A program made the position numbers and the translations under genes. Source: VXNE01 sp965206615 (GTDB lineage: Bacteria; Pseudomonadota; Gammaproteobacteria; Pseudomonadales; Azotimanducaceae). Taken from it: a stretch of 64,000 bases of DNA. The stretch is from NCBI GenBank assembly GCA_965206615.1, contig CBDBKI010000005.1, forward strand, positions 248,001 through 312,000. Reading direction: 5' to 3'. Positions 34,806-42,448 of this stretch are shown one piece after another (position 1 is the stretch's first letter; every line of letters begins with the position of its first letter). The notes below the pieces were generated by a model. It had not been told where the DNA came from, made no database searches, and saw only the letters and a program-made list of their open reading frames with translations.

Positions 34806-35096
34806 TCAGGGTTCCGTGGTGTCCATCTGGGGTATTGCGTGGGTCCGGGCGGCTTGCCGGAGGCGTCGGTCAAGCGACGCGAGGGGCAACACGCGGCGGA
34901 TAGCGACTTCAAGGTAGGCAGCGTCGTAGACGGAGAGGCCGTGTTTTCTTGCCAGATCGAGGACGAGTTCCGCGTTGTGCGTTGTGTCGTTTGCGATGGC
35001 CATCTCCTCGAGATCGGCGAGGGTCGCCCGCGTGTCCTGGGCCTTCAGCCGGCCACGTCGTTCGTTGGCGACGAGGGCATTGGGGATGGCGGTCAA
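34806..35096 (-). pseudogene. VapC-like PIN toxin remnant (C-terminal part)
   Basis: The reading frame encodes PNALVANERRGRLKAQDT followed by GLSVYDAAYLEVAIRR and PLASLDRRLRQAAR, the middle and C-terminal parts of a VapC-type PIN domain with one catalytic acidic cluster (VYDAAY) and the SLDRRL motif. The N-terminal strand with the first catalytic Asp is missing, and the sequence upstream (35097-35324) gives no convincing PIN start in any frame. No partner antitoxin is evident. I read it as a decayed TA gene left between argE and glnE. Confidence 0.65.
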
Positions 35097-35324
35097 AAGC
35101 GGTGTCCCTCGTGGACGGTTTCCAGGAGGTTCTCGACGGAGGTAGTCTGGAAGCGGCCACGGCGTTCACGGATGCGCTGCGCGGCCCGGCTCCGGAGGTC
35201 GCAAAGAGGATTCGGGGTGGCCAGCCTGATGTCGAGCGTGGGGGCTTGCCGCCCGGACCGCATGTTCGCCAAACTGCTGCCATCGGATGCCCGGTTGGCG
35301 GGTCTCCCGGAGGACCGATCGCAC

Positions 35325-38033
35325 ATGAACGAACCGGCACGCCGCGCGCCGCCGGGCCTCGCCGAGCCGCGGCAGCGGCTGCTCGACTCGCTCGGCCTTG
35401 CGGACGATGCGGACACGTGCGCGGCGCTGGCGCTGAGCGACTTCGTCGCGTCCCGCGCCCAAGTCGACGGCGCGTGGTTCGCCGATTTTGCCGGCAGCGG
35501 CGCCTGGCGGGAGCGTCCGTCCCGGGAGGACATCCACACCGCTCTCGACGCGGCCCTGGTGGACGCGCGGCGGGTGGACGATCTGCTCGATCCCCTGCGC
35601 AGGACACGGCACCGCTTCATGGTCGGTGTCATATGGCGGCATGTGCTGGGCGTTGCGGACCTGGATGACACGACGGGCTGTGTCACGGACCTTGCGGACA
35701 TCTTCATCGACACGGCGCTCGACCGCGTGCATCGGTGGGCGGTGGAGCGTCACGGCGAACCCGTGGGTGCGGACAGCGGGGAGCCGCAACGGCTGGTCGT
35801 CATGGGCCTCGGCAAGCTCGGCGCAGGCGAGTTGAACCTGTCGAGCGATATCGACCTGCAGTTCGCGTATCGGGAGGCGGGTCGAACGGCGTCCGGGCGC
35901 AGCAACCAGCAGTTCTTCGTCGGTGTGGCGCAGGGTCTCATCGGCGCGCTGGATACCCCCACCGGAGAGGGTTTCGCGTTCCGTGTCGACACGCGCCTGC
36001 GACCGTACGGCGGCAGCGGTCCGCTGGTCTGCTCGTTCGACACGCTGGAGGCTTACTACGCCGACCAGGGCCGGGACTGGGAGCGTTACGCGCTGGTCAA
36101 GATGCGCCCGTGCGCTGGAGACCTCGACGCTGGCGAGGATCTCATCGTGATGCTGCGGCCGTTCGTCTATCGCCGCTACCTCGACTTCGGCGCGCTGAAC
36201 GCGTTGCGCTCCATGAAGCAGCGCATCTCCCGGGAACGGCGTGGCGCGGGCGTGCGCGAGAACGTCAAGCTGGGCTCCGGGGGTATTCGCGAGATCGAGT
36301 TCCTGACGCAGGTGCAGCAGCTGATCTGGGGCGGTCGGCGCCTGGAGTTGCGCGAGGTGCGGGTGCGGCGCGCGCTGGACGCGCTGGCGAGTCTCGACAT
36401 GCTGGACAGCGACGTCGTCGCCCGCCTGTCCGAGGCGTACGTCTACCTGCGCAACGTCGAGCACAGCGTCCAGGCGATCGCCGATCGGCAGACCCACTCG
36501 CTGCCGGACTCCGAGCTCGACCGGGAACGGCTGGGGTGGATGATGGGCGCCCCGGATTACGACGCCTTCCTCGCGGAACTCGACGGCCATCGGACCTTCG
36601 TGGCGCAGTGTTTCGAAGATGCGATCGCGCTGCCGGAGACGGATACCGACGAACGGTCGTCGGCCCTGTGGGACGGCGACGAGGAAACGTCGCCGGAAGT
36701 CGCGCGGTGGCTGGAACGTCTGCGCAGGGCGCGCGACAAGGCCAGCGTGTCGGGCGAAGGCCGCGAACGGCTCGACCGCCTCATGCCGATTCTCATCGAC
36801 CGGCTCGAGGACCGGGCGGAGTCGATGGAACACGGCCTGTCCCGACTCGTACCGGTGTTGGAGGCGGTCCTGCGGCGCTCCGCCTATCTGCTGTTGCTGA
36901 TCGAGAATCCGTCGGCCCTCGATACGCTGATCGACCTGGCGTCCCGGAGCCGGTGGATCGCGAGCGAGGTGGCGCAGCATCCGGTGCTCTTCGACGAATT
37001 GCTGACGGGTAGGGAAGTGAGCGGCGTGCCCACCCGGGACGACCTCGCCTGGGACATCGACTGGTCGCTCGCCCTGGCCGGTCCGAACGACCCGGAGCGG
37101 GTGCTGGATGCCCTGCGGGAGTTCAAGCAGGCGCACGCCTTCCGGGCGGCGGCAGCGGAAATGGCCGGGCGCCTGCCGCTGATGCGCGTCAGCGACTACC
37201 TGACGTTCCTGGCGGAAGCGCTGCTCGACCGGACCCTGGCCTATGTATGGCGCGAAGCCTTCGGGGCGACGCAGTTGAAGGACTTGCTGGTGGTGGGCTA
37301 CGGCAAGCTGGGCGGTCTCGAACTCGGCCCCGGTTCGGATCTGGATATCGTCTTCCTGCACGACTTCCCCCCCGCACGCCAGCGGGAACTGCACCGCCTG
37401 GTGCGCCGTTTCCTGCATGCGCTCTCCGTGGTGACCGCGCGGGGCCACCTCTACGAAGTGGACATGCGCCTGCGTCCGTCGGGCGGGGCCGGACCGATGG
37501 TGAGTGCGATCGACGGATTTGCGCGTTATCAGAACGAGCAGGCGTGGACGTGGGAGAGCCAGGCGCTGGTCCGCGCCCGCGTGATCGCCGGGGACCCGGC
37601 CCTCGGAGAACGGTTCGACGCCACCCGTGTCGCTGCCCTGACGCGCACCCGGGACCGGGCGAAACTGCGGCAGGACATCGTCTCCATGCGCGCGCGGATC
37701 GCCGAGGCCTCGAAGGAGGAGGTCGACCTGAAGCGGGACCCGGGCGGCATCGTCGACGTGGAGTTCCTCGTCCAGTACCTGGTACTCGCATTCGCCGGCG
37801 AGCACGAGGAACTCTGTGCGTTCACCGACAACGTCCGCATCCTCGAGACGGCCGCCCGCGTGGGCCTCGTCGCGGCAGCGGAAGCGACCGCGCTGACCGA
37901 TGCCTACCTCGGCCTGCGCTCGGAGTGGCACCGCTCCGTGCTGGACCTGCCGGACACCGCGCGCGCGAACGACGTGCTCGACCGTTACCGCGACACGATA
38001 CGCGGGACCTGGCGACGCCTCCTGGAGTCGTAG
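35325..38033 (+). CDS. glnE: Bifunctional glutamine synthetase adenylyltransferase/adenylyl-removing enzyme
   Basis: GlnE adenylylates and deadenylylates glutamine synthetase in response to PII signalling. The 902-residue protein has two nucleotidyltransferase domains: the N-terminal adenylyl-removase with GLGKLG at 161-166 and SSDIDLQF, and the C-terminal adenylyltransferase with GYGKLG at 658-663 and GSDLDIVF. I chose ATG 35325, which follows a GGAGG; an in-frame ATG at 35262 would add 21 residues. The frame stays open far upstream across argE on the other strand, which is only GC-driven. In Pseudomonas glnE is followed directly by ilvE; here a TA cassette intervenes. Confidence 0.96.
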   Translation: MNEPARRAPPGLAEPRQRLLDSLGLADDADTCAALALSDFVASRAQVDGAWFADFAGSGAWRERPSREDIHTALDAALVDARRVDDLLDPLRRTRHRFMVGVIWRHVLGVADLDDTTGCVTDLADIFIDTALDRVHRWAVERHGEPVGADSGEPQRLVVMGLGKLGAGELNLSSDIDLQFAYREAGRTASGRSNQQFFVGVAQGLIGALDTPTGEGFAFRVDTRLRPYGGSGPLVCSFDTLEAYYADQGRDWERYALVKMRPCAGDLDAGEDLIVMLRPFVYRRYLDFGALNALRSMKQRISRERRGAGVRENVKLGSGGIREIEFLTQVQQLIWGGRRLELREVRVRRALDALASLDMLDSDVVARLSEAYVYLRNVEHSVQAIADRQTHSLPDSELDRERLGWMMGAPDYDAFLAELDGHRTFVAQCFEDAIALPETDTDERSSALWDGDEETSPEVARWLERLRRARDKASVSGEGRERLDRLMPILIDRLEDRAESMEHGLSRLVPVLEAVLRRSAYLLLLIENPSALDTLIDLASRSRWIASEVAQHPVLFDELLTGREVSGVPTRDDLAWDIDWSLALAGPNDPERVLDALREFKQAHAFRAAAAEMAGRLPLMRVSDYLTFLAEALLDRTLAYVWREAFGATQLKDLLVVGYGKLGGLELGPGSDLDIVFLHDFPPARQRELHRLVRRFLHALSVVTARGHLYEVDMRLRPSGGAGPMVSAIDGFARYQNEQAWTWESQALVRARVIAGDPALGERFDATRVAALTRTRDRAKLRQDIVSMRARIAEASKEEVDLKRDPGGIVDVEFLVQYLVLAFAGEHEELCAFTDNVRILETAARVGLVAAAEATALTDAYLGLRSEWHRSVLDLPDTARANDVLDRYRDTIRGTWRRLLES

Positions 38034-38055
38034 CGTCCGCGCCATCGATCCGACT

Positions 38056-38172
38056 GGCTCCCGGATTTCTCGTACAATGGCGGGCCGCTGCGGGCGCGAT
38101 CCTCGTTTCGAGAGCCGACCAGGCCGTCGCGCCAAGAGGACTGACAGGCATGGTTGCTGACCAATCGTTCGC
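38056..38172 (+). repeat. 117-bp direct repeat, left copy (captured ilvE leader and first codons)
   Basis: Positions 38056-38172 are identical to 38818-38934 (offset 762). The repeat contains a TACAAT box (38073-38078), an AGAGGA ribosome-binding site (38135-38140), the ilvE start codon and the first seven and two-thirds codons of ilvE. Just outside the repeat the sequences differ at once on both sides. The left copy is followed by the DUF433/DUF5615 cassette. Confidence 0.97.
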
Positions 38173-38206
38173 GTGGAGATCGTGCTTCGGGAGTTGCCGC
38201 AAGTGA
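38150..38206 (+). CDS. 18-residue leader ORF made from the captured ilvE start
   Basis: The ATG at 38150 is the ilvE start in the left repeat. Translation would read MVADQSFA and then continue into cassette sequence (WRSCFGSCRK), ending at TGA 38204-38206. The stop overlaps a GTG at 38203 (GTGA), which is the start that best fits the DUF433 family. The tiny ORF could therefore couple the antitoxin to the strong ilvE initiation site. Confidence 0.5.
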   Translation: MVADQSFAWRSCFGSCRK

Positions 38207-38430
38207 TCTATACGGACCGCATCACCATCGAGGCAGGCAAACGCGGGGGTAAACCGTGTATCCGAGGCATGCGAATTACCGTCTACGATGTGTTGGAGTA
38301 CCTCGCCTCGGGAATGTCGCACGAGGAAATCCTCAAGGACTTTCCTGACTTGAATGAGGACGACATCCGCGCCTGCCTTGCATTTGCGGCGGACCGAGAG
38401 AGGAAGCTCGCGACCGTCGGGGTTGAATGA
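38203..38430 (+). CDS. DUF433 antitoxin
   Basis: This DUF433 protein reads VIYTDRITIEAGKRGGKPCI and continues with YDVLEYLASGMSHEEILKDF and ACLAFAADRER, a helix-turn-helix-containing antitoxin fold (VapB45-like). A GTG at 38203, preceded by GGGAG (38189-38193), gives the usual 75 residues; starting at GTG 38173, the first base after the repeat, would give 85. It overlaps the toxin by 4 bp (ATGA). Autoregulation is likely, but the promoter available is the captured ilvE leader. Confidence 0.88.
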   Translation: MIYTDRITIEAGKRGGKPCIRGMRITVYDVLEYLASGMSHEEILKDFPDLNEDDIRACLAFAADRERKLATVGVE

Positions 38431-38768
38431 GGCTCCTGTTCGATCAGAATCTTGCACCGAGACTTGTCCGGCTACTGGACGACGCGTATCCAGACTCGGA
38501 ACATGTGCGGAACGTGGGGCTTGACGAGGCGAGTGACCGGGAGGTTTGGGACTTCGCGCGGGTACATCGTTTTGCCATCGTGTCGAAGGACGAGGACTTC
38601 CACCAGTTGAGCTTCGTGTTGGGTGCACCTCCCAAAGTGATTTGGGTGGGCATGGGCAACTGCACGACCGCGGCGATTGAACAGGAGCTGCGGGCCAACG
38701 TTGCGGAGTTGCATCGCTTCGAGGCGGACCCTCAGGAGGCCTTCCTGATCGTGCGGGCGCGACGTTGA
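38427..38768 (+). CDS. DUF5615 PIN-like toxin
   Basis: This 113-residue protein begins MRLLFDQNLAPRLVRLLDD, the typical N-terminus of DUF5615 (Mut7-C/PIN-like) toxins with Asp6 and Asn8. It continues with IVSKDEDFHQLS, carrying the second acidic pair, and ends FLIVRARR. The family partners DUF433 antitoxins and is predicted to be an RNase. All expected acidic residues are present. The gene is followed by 49 bases and then the right-hand ilvE repeat. Confidence 0.9.
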   Translation: MRLLFDQNLAPRLVRLLDDAYPDSEHVRNVGLDEASDREVWDFARVHRFAIVSKDEDFHQLSFVLGAPPKVIWVGMGNCTTAAIEQELRANVAELHRFEADPQEAFLIVRARR

Positions 38769-38817
38769 CCAGCAGTGCCTCGGCATGAGCTCAAGCCGGG
38801 TTTGGCAGGGCACTCTG

Positions 38818-38934
38818 GGCTCCCGGATTTCTCGTACAATGGCGGGCCGCTGCGGGCGCGATCCTCGTTTCGAGAGCCGACCAGGCCGTCGCGCCAAGAG
38901 GACTGACAGGCATGGTTGCTGACCAATCGTTCGC
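38818..38934 (+). repeat. 117-bp direct repeat, right copy (native ilvE leader)
   Basis: This is the copy that leads into intact ilvE. The TACAAT box is at 38835-38840, the AGAGGA at 38897-38902 and the start codon at 38912. It is identical to 38056-38172. A -35 box is not obvious in either copy, and the sequences upstream of the repeats differ. Confidence 0.97.
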
Positions 38935-39847
38935 CGACCGCGACGGTTACATCTGGATGAACGGCGCACTCGTCGAGTGGCGGGACGCACAGGTACACGT
39001 ACTGACGCACACCCTGCACTATGGCCTGGGCGTGTTCGAGGGCGTTCGGGCCTATGCGACGCCGAGCGGGCCGAGCGTCTTCCGCCTGCGCGAGCATACC
39101 GACCGCCTGTTCGACTCCGCGCACATCCTCGGCCTTGAGATTCCGTACACGCGGGACGAGTTGAACGCGGCCCAGTGCGAGGTGCTGGTGGCGAACGGGC
39201 TTGACGAGGGATACCTTCGGCCCGTGGTCTACCTCGGCTCGGAAGCCATGGGACTGCGGGCGGAGGCGCTCTCCGTCAACGTGGCCATCGCCTGCTGGCC
39301 GTGGCCGGACTACATGGACCCGGAGTCGCGGGAGCGGGGCATCCGGGTGCGTACGTCCTCCTTCACGCGCCATCACGTGAACATCACCATGTGCAAGGCG
39401 AAGGCGAGCGGGAATTACATCAACTCGATACTGGCGTTGCGCGAGGCGCTCGAATCGGGCTGCGACGAAGCGTTGCTCCTCGACAACGAAGGCTATGTGG
39501 CCGAAGGCAGCGGCGAGAACCTGTTCGTTGTGCGCAAAGGCCTGATCCACACCCCGGAGCTGACGTCCTGCCTGCCCGGCATCACGCGCGACTCGATCCT
39601 CGTGTTCGCGCGCGAACTGGACTACGAGGTCATCGAGCGGCGCATCACCCGTGACGAGGTCTACGTGGCGGACGAAGCGTTCTTCACCGGCACGGCGGCG
39701 GAGGTGCTGCCGATCCGCGAACTCGATGGACGCCGCATCGCCGACGGCCGCAGAGGCCCGGTGACGGAGCAACTGCAATCGAGATACTTCGACCAGGTTC
39801 GGGGCCGCCGCGAGGCCCATCCGGAGTGGCACACTCCGGTCGTGTAA
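38912..39847 (+). CDS. ilvE: Branched-chain amino-acid aminotransferase
   Basis: IlvE carries out the last transamination of leucine, isoleucine and valine synthesis. The 311-residue fold-type IV PLP enzyme has the catalytic Lys164 (KAKASGNYINS), the N-terminal FEGVRAYATPSGPSVFRL and the cofactor-binding EGSGENLFVV and FFTGTAAEVLPI. Length and motifs are standard. It sits directly before waaF as in Pseudomonas. Its leader and first codons are duplicated 762 bp upstream in front of the TA cassette. Confidence 0.96.
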   Translation: MVADQSFADRDGYIWMNGALVEWRDAQVHVLTHTLHYGLGVFEGVRAYATPSGPSVFRLREHTDRLFDSAHILGLEIPYTRDELNAAQCEVLVANGLDEGYLRPVVYLGSEAMGLRAEALSVNVAIACWPWPDYMDPESRERGIRVRTSSFTRHHVNITMCKAKASGNYINSILALREALESGCDEALLLDNEGYVAEGSGENLFVVRKGLIHTPELTSCLPGITRDSILVFARELDYEVIERRITRDEVYVADEAFFTGTAAEVLPIRELDGRRIADGRRGPVTEQLQSRYFDQVRGRREAHPEWHTPVV

Positions 39848-39875
39848 CCAGCCGTCGCGCGCTGCGCCGCTTCCG

Positions 39876-40856
39876 GTGAAAGCCCTCGTTGTCGGGCCGG
39901 CCTGGATCGGCGACATGGTGCTGGCGCAGGCCGCGGTTTCGAACCTCGTCGCGTCCGGTGCGTCCGTCCATGTGCTCGCTCCCCTGGCCGCCGCACCGGT
40001 GGCGGAACGGATGCCCGGTGTCGACGCGGTACACCGGCTCGCCGTGGGCCATGGTGAGGTTGCGCTGGGCAGCCGGCTGCGGATGGGCCGGGCGCTTCGC
40101 AGCCACGGCTTCGCGCAGGCCATCGTGTTGCCGAACACGTTCAAGTCGGCCCTCGTCCCGTGGTTCGCGCGTATCCCCCGGCGGATCGGCTGGCGCGGCG
40201 AGCACCGCTACGGAGTGCTCAATGACCTGCGACACCTGGATGAGGACCGGTATCCGCGCCTCGCGGAGCGCTACGCCGCCCTCGCAGGTGAGACGTTTCG
40301 TGCGCCTGCGCTGCGGGCGGATCCCGTCAACATCGCGGCGCAACGACGGCGCCTCGGCCTGTCCGGGGCGGCGGGTGTGGTGGCGCTCTGTCCGGGGGCC
40401 GCGTTCGGTCCCGCCAAGCGCTGGCCGGCGGAGCACTTCGGGGAAGTGGCGGCGGCCTGTCTTGCCGCGGGCAGGGCGGTCTGGATCGTCGGGACGCAGG
40501 CGGAACGACCGATCTGCGGCGTCATTGCCGAGCGGGCGCCGGGCGCGGTGAACCTCGCGGGGCGTACGGACCTCGCGACAGTCATCGATCTGCTTTCGGT
40601 GGCCGACTGCGTGGTGGCGAACGACTCCGGGCTGATGCACGTGGCGGCCGCACTCGGGCGGCCGGTGATCGCGCTGTTCGGGTCCACGTCGCCGGACTTC
40701 ACGCCGCCACTCGGAGACCGGGCGGTGGTGCTGCGCGAGCCGCAGCCGTGCAGTCCGTGTTTCGAGCGCACCTGTCCGCTCGGACACCTGCGCTGCCTGG
40801 TCGATCTGTCGCCCGCCCGGGTGCTGCGGGAGATCGCCTTGTGCATGTCCTCCTGA
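39876..40856 (+). CDS. waaF: ADP-heptose:LPS heptosyltransferase II
   Basis: WaaF adds the second L-glycero-D-manno-heptose to the LPS inner core. The 326-residue GT9 protein starts at GTG 39876 (MKALVVGPAWIGDMVLAQA) and has the heptosyltransferase II signature CPGAAFGPAKRWPAEHF and the ADP-heptose-binding NDSGLMHVAAALGRPVIALFG. A cysteine-rich tail (CSPCFERTCPLGHLRC) is typical of WaaF. It overlaps waaC by 16 bp and opens the LPS core gene run. Confidence 0.95.
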   Translation: MKALVVGPAWIGDMVLAQAAVSNLVASGASVHVLAPLAAAPVAERMPGVDAVHRLAVGHGEVALGSRLRMGRALRSHGFAQAIVLPNTFKSALVPWFARIPRRIGWRGEHRYGVLNDLRHLDEDRYPRLAERYAALAGETFRAPALRADPVNIAAQRRRLGLSGAAGVVALCPGAAFGPAKRWPAEHFGEVAAACLAAGRAVWIVGTQAERPICGVIAERAPGAVNLAGRTDLATVIDLLSVADCVVANDSGLMHVAAALGRPVIALFGSTSPDFTPPLGDRAVVLREPQPCSPCFERTCPLGHLRCLVDLSPARVLREIALCMSS

Positions 40857-41866
40857 TCAAGCTCTCCTCTCTCGGCGACATCGTCCATACGTTGCCGGCC
40901 GTCGAGGATGCGAGCCGCCGCGGCATCACTTTCGACTGGGTGGCGGAAGAGGGGTTCGCGGCCGTGGCGGGGTTGCATCCGGGGGTGCGTCGCGTCATTC
41001 CCGTGGCGCTGCGACGGTGGCGTCGGTCCATCGTGGCAAGTCTCGCGGAAGCGCGGTCGTTTCGCAGGGTGTTGCGGGAGGAACCGTACGCGCTGGTCCT
41101 CGACGCCCAGGGGCTCATCAAGAGCGCCGTCGTCGGGCGTTTGTCGCGGGCGGCCGAGTATGCGGGCTTCGATGTCGGTGGGGCGCGGGAGCCCGCCGCC
41201 TCGCTCCTCTATTCGCGACGCATCGCGGCACCTCGGGGTCGGCACGCGGTCGATCGCATGCGCGCGCTCTTCGCCGCTGCGCTGCACTACGAGCGTCCGA
41301 CCAGCGAGGCCGCGTTCGGCCTCGAGTCCGCGGCGGATACGGAGAAGACGTGTGTGCTCGTGCACGGCACGACCTGGACGACGAAGCACTGGCCGGACCG
41401 CTTCTGGATGGAGATTGCCGAGCGTGCCGTGGCGGTCGGGCTGACGCCGGTGCTGCCGTGGCTGTCGCAAGCGGAGCGGTCGCGTGCCGAACGGGTCGCC
41501 AGGGCGGTGCGCGGGGCGGAGGTCGCGGCGCGCATGCCGCTCGAAGAGCTCGTGTGCGCTCTCTCGCGGGCAGCCGCCGTGATCGGCGTCGACAGCGGCC
41601 TGGCGCACCTCGCCGCCGCGCTCGGGCGACCCACCGTGGTCGTGTTCGGCCCGACGGATAGGCGGCTGACCGGTTGCCGGGGCGCCCGGGCCCGCAGCTT
41701 GCAGGCCGATTTCGGTTGTTCGCCCTGCCTGTCGCGGACGTGCCGCTACGGCGGGCCGTCGGTGGCCTGGGGTGGCCAGGCGGTCGAGCCACCCTGTTTC
41801 GCGTCCCTCGATCCGGACCGGGTCTGGGGTGCGATGTCGGATCTCCTGAAGGCCGCGCGTCCCTGA
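40841..41866 (+). CDS. waaC: ADP-heptose:LPS heptosyltransferase I
   Basis: WaaC adds the first heptose to Kdo2-lipid A. The 341-residue protein begins at GTG 40841 with MHVLLIKLSSLGDIVHTLPA, the diagnostic heptosyltransferase I N-terminus. It has VLVHGTTWTTKHWPDRFW for sugar-nucleotide binding and GVDSGLAHLAAALGRPTVVVFG near the C-terminus. The start lies inside the end of waaF, so translation is probably coupled. Confidence 0.95.
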   Translation: MHVLLIKLSSLGDIVHTLPAVEDASRRGITFDWVAEEGFAAVAGLHPGVRRVIPVALRRWRRSIVASLAEARSFRRVLREEPYALVLDAQGLIKSAVVGRLSRAAEYAGFDVGGAREPAASLLYSRRIAAPRGRHAVDRMRALFAAALHYERPTSEAAFGLESAADTEKTCVLVHGTTWTTKHWPDRFWMEIAERAVAVGLTPVLPWLSQAERSRAERVARAVRGAEVAARMPLEELVCALSRAAAVIGVDSGLAHLAAALGRPTVVVFGPTDRRLTGCRGARARSLQADFGCSPCLSRTCRYGGPSVAWGGQAVEPPCFASLDPDRVWGAMSDLLKAARP

Positions 41867-41924
41867 GAATTCGGCGGCGATGCGTTAAGGTTCGGGCCTT
41901 CGCACCATCAGGGGAATTCCCGCC

Positions 41925-42416
41925 ATGCCGCATCTTCGAGCCTTCCTCTGGATCCTGGCCGCCGCGTTCGCCGCATGCGCGGGCCACGCTGCCGCCGAGG
42001 AGCCTCCCACGGTCGCGGATCTCGCGTGGATGACCGGCTCCTGGACGGGTTCGCTCGGCGACAGCGGGCTGACCCTGGAAGAGAACTGGATCCTGCCCAT
42101 CGATGGATCGATCGCGTCGCTGGTGCGCGTGACCGGCAACGGCGGCACGTCCATGGTCGAACTGATCGTGGTCGAGGAGGAGGACGACACCCTGATGCTG
42201 CGCGTTCAGCAATGGGACCCTGGCTTCGCTCCCCGGACCCCGGGCCCGCAGACCATGGCGCTGCGGGAACTCGCAGAGAACCGGGTGTCCTTCGAGGCGA
42301 CCGGAGATGCGGGTTTCCGCACGCTGACCTACAGCCGGCCCGCCGCGGACACCTTCGTCATCGAGGTCGAGGTCGCTCCCGGCGAGGTGGAGAGGATCGA
42401 ACTCCGGGCGCGGTAA
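41925..42416 (+). CDS. Exported DUF6265-like protein
   Basis: This 163-residue protein has a signal peptide (MPHLRAFLWILAAAFAACAG, cleavage near AAA-EE) and then LAWMTGSWTGSLGDSGLTLE, a lipocalin-like beta strand start with the MTGxW motif. Members of this group are small exported beta-rich proteins of unknown function. It lies between waaC and waaG where Pseudomonas has no gene, and it is short enough to be an insertion into the core operon. A GGGG stretch about 14 bases upstream of ATG 41925 is the only ribosome-binding candidate. Confidence 0.75.
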   Translation: MPHLRAFLWILAAAFAACAGHAAAEEPPTVADLAWMTGSWTGSLGDSGLTLEENWILPIDGSIASLVRVTGNGGTSMVELIVVEEEDDTLMLRVQQWDPGFAPRTPGPQTMALRELAENRVSFEATGDAGFRTLTYSRPAADTFVIEVEVAPGEVERIELRAR

Positions 42417-42448
42417 GCCGGGGACACGGGGGTGCAGGGGTTGCCGGA

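Noticed and set aside
33525..35324. Open frame extending glnE upstream to 1502 residues
   Set aside because: The extra 600 residues are antisense to argE and the VapC remnant and show no family similarity; a ribosome-binding site precedes ATG 35325.
35097..35324. Possible antitoxin upstream of the VapC remnant
   Set aside because: A reverse frame ending just before the remnant has no recognisable antitoxin motif and runs deep into glnE antisense.
35166..38135. 989-residue reverse-strand ORF across glnE
   Set aside because: Antisense shadow of glnE caused by high GC at third positions.
38077..38160. 27-codon ORF starting inside the TACAAT box of the ilvE leader
   Set aside because: Its ATG lies within the proposed -10 box, so it would not be on the transcript.
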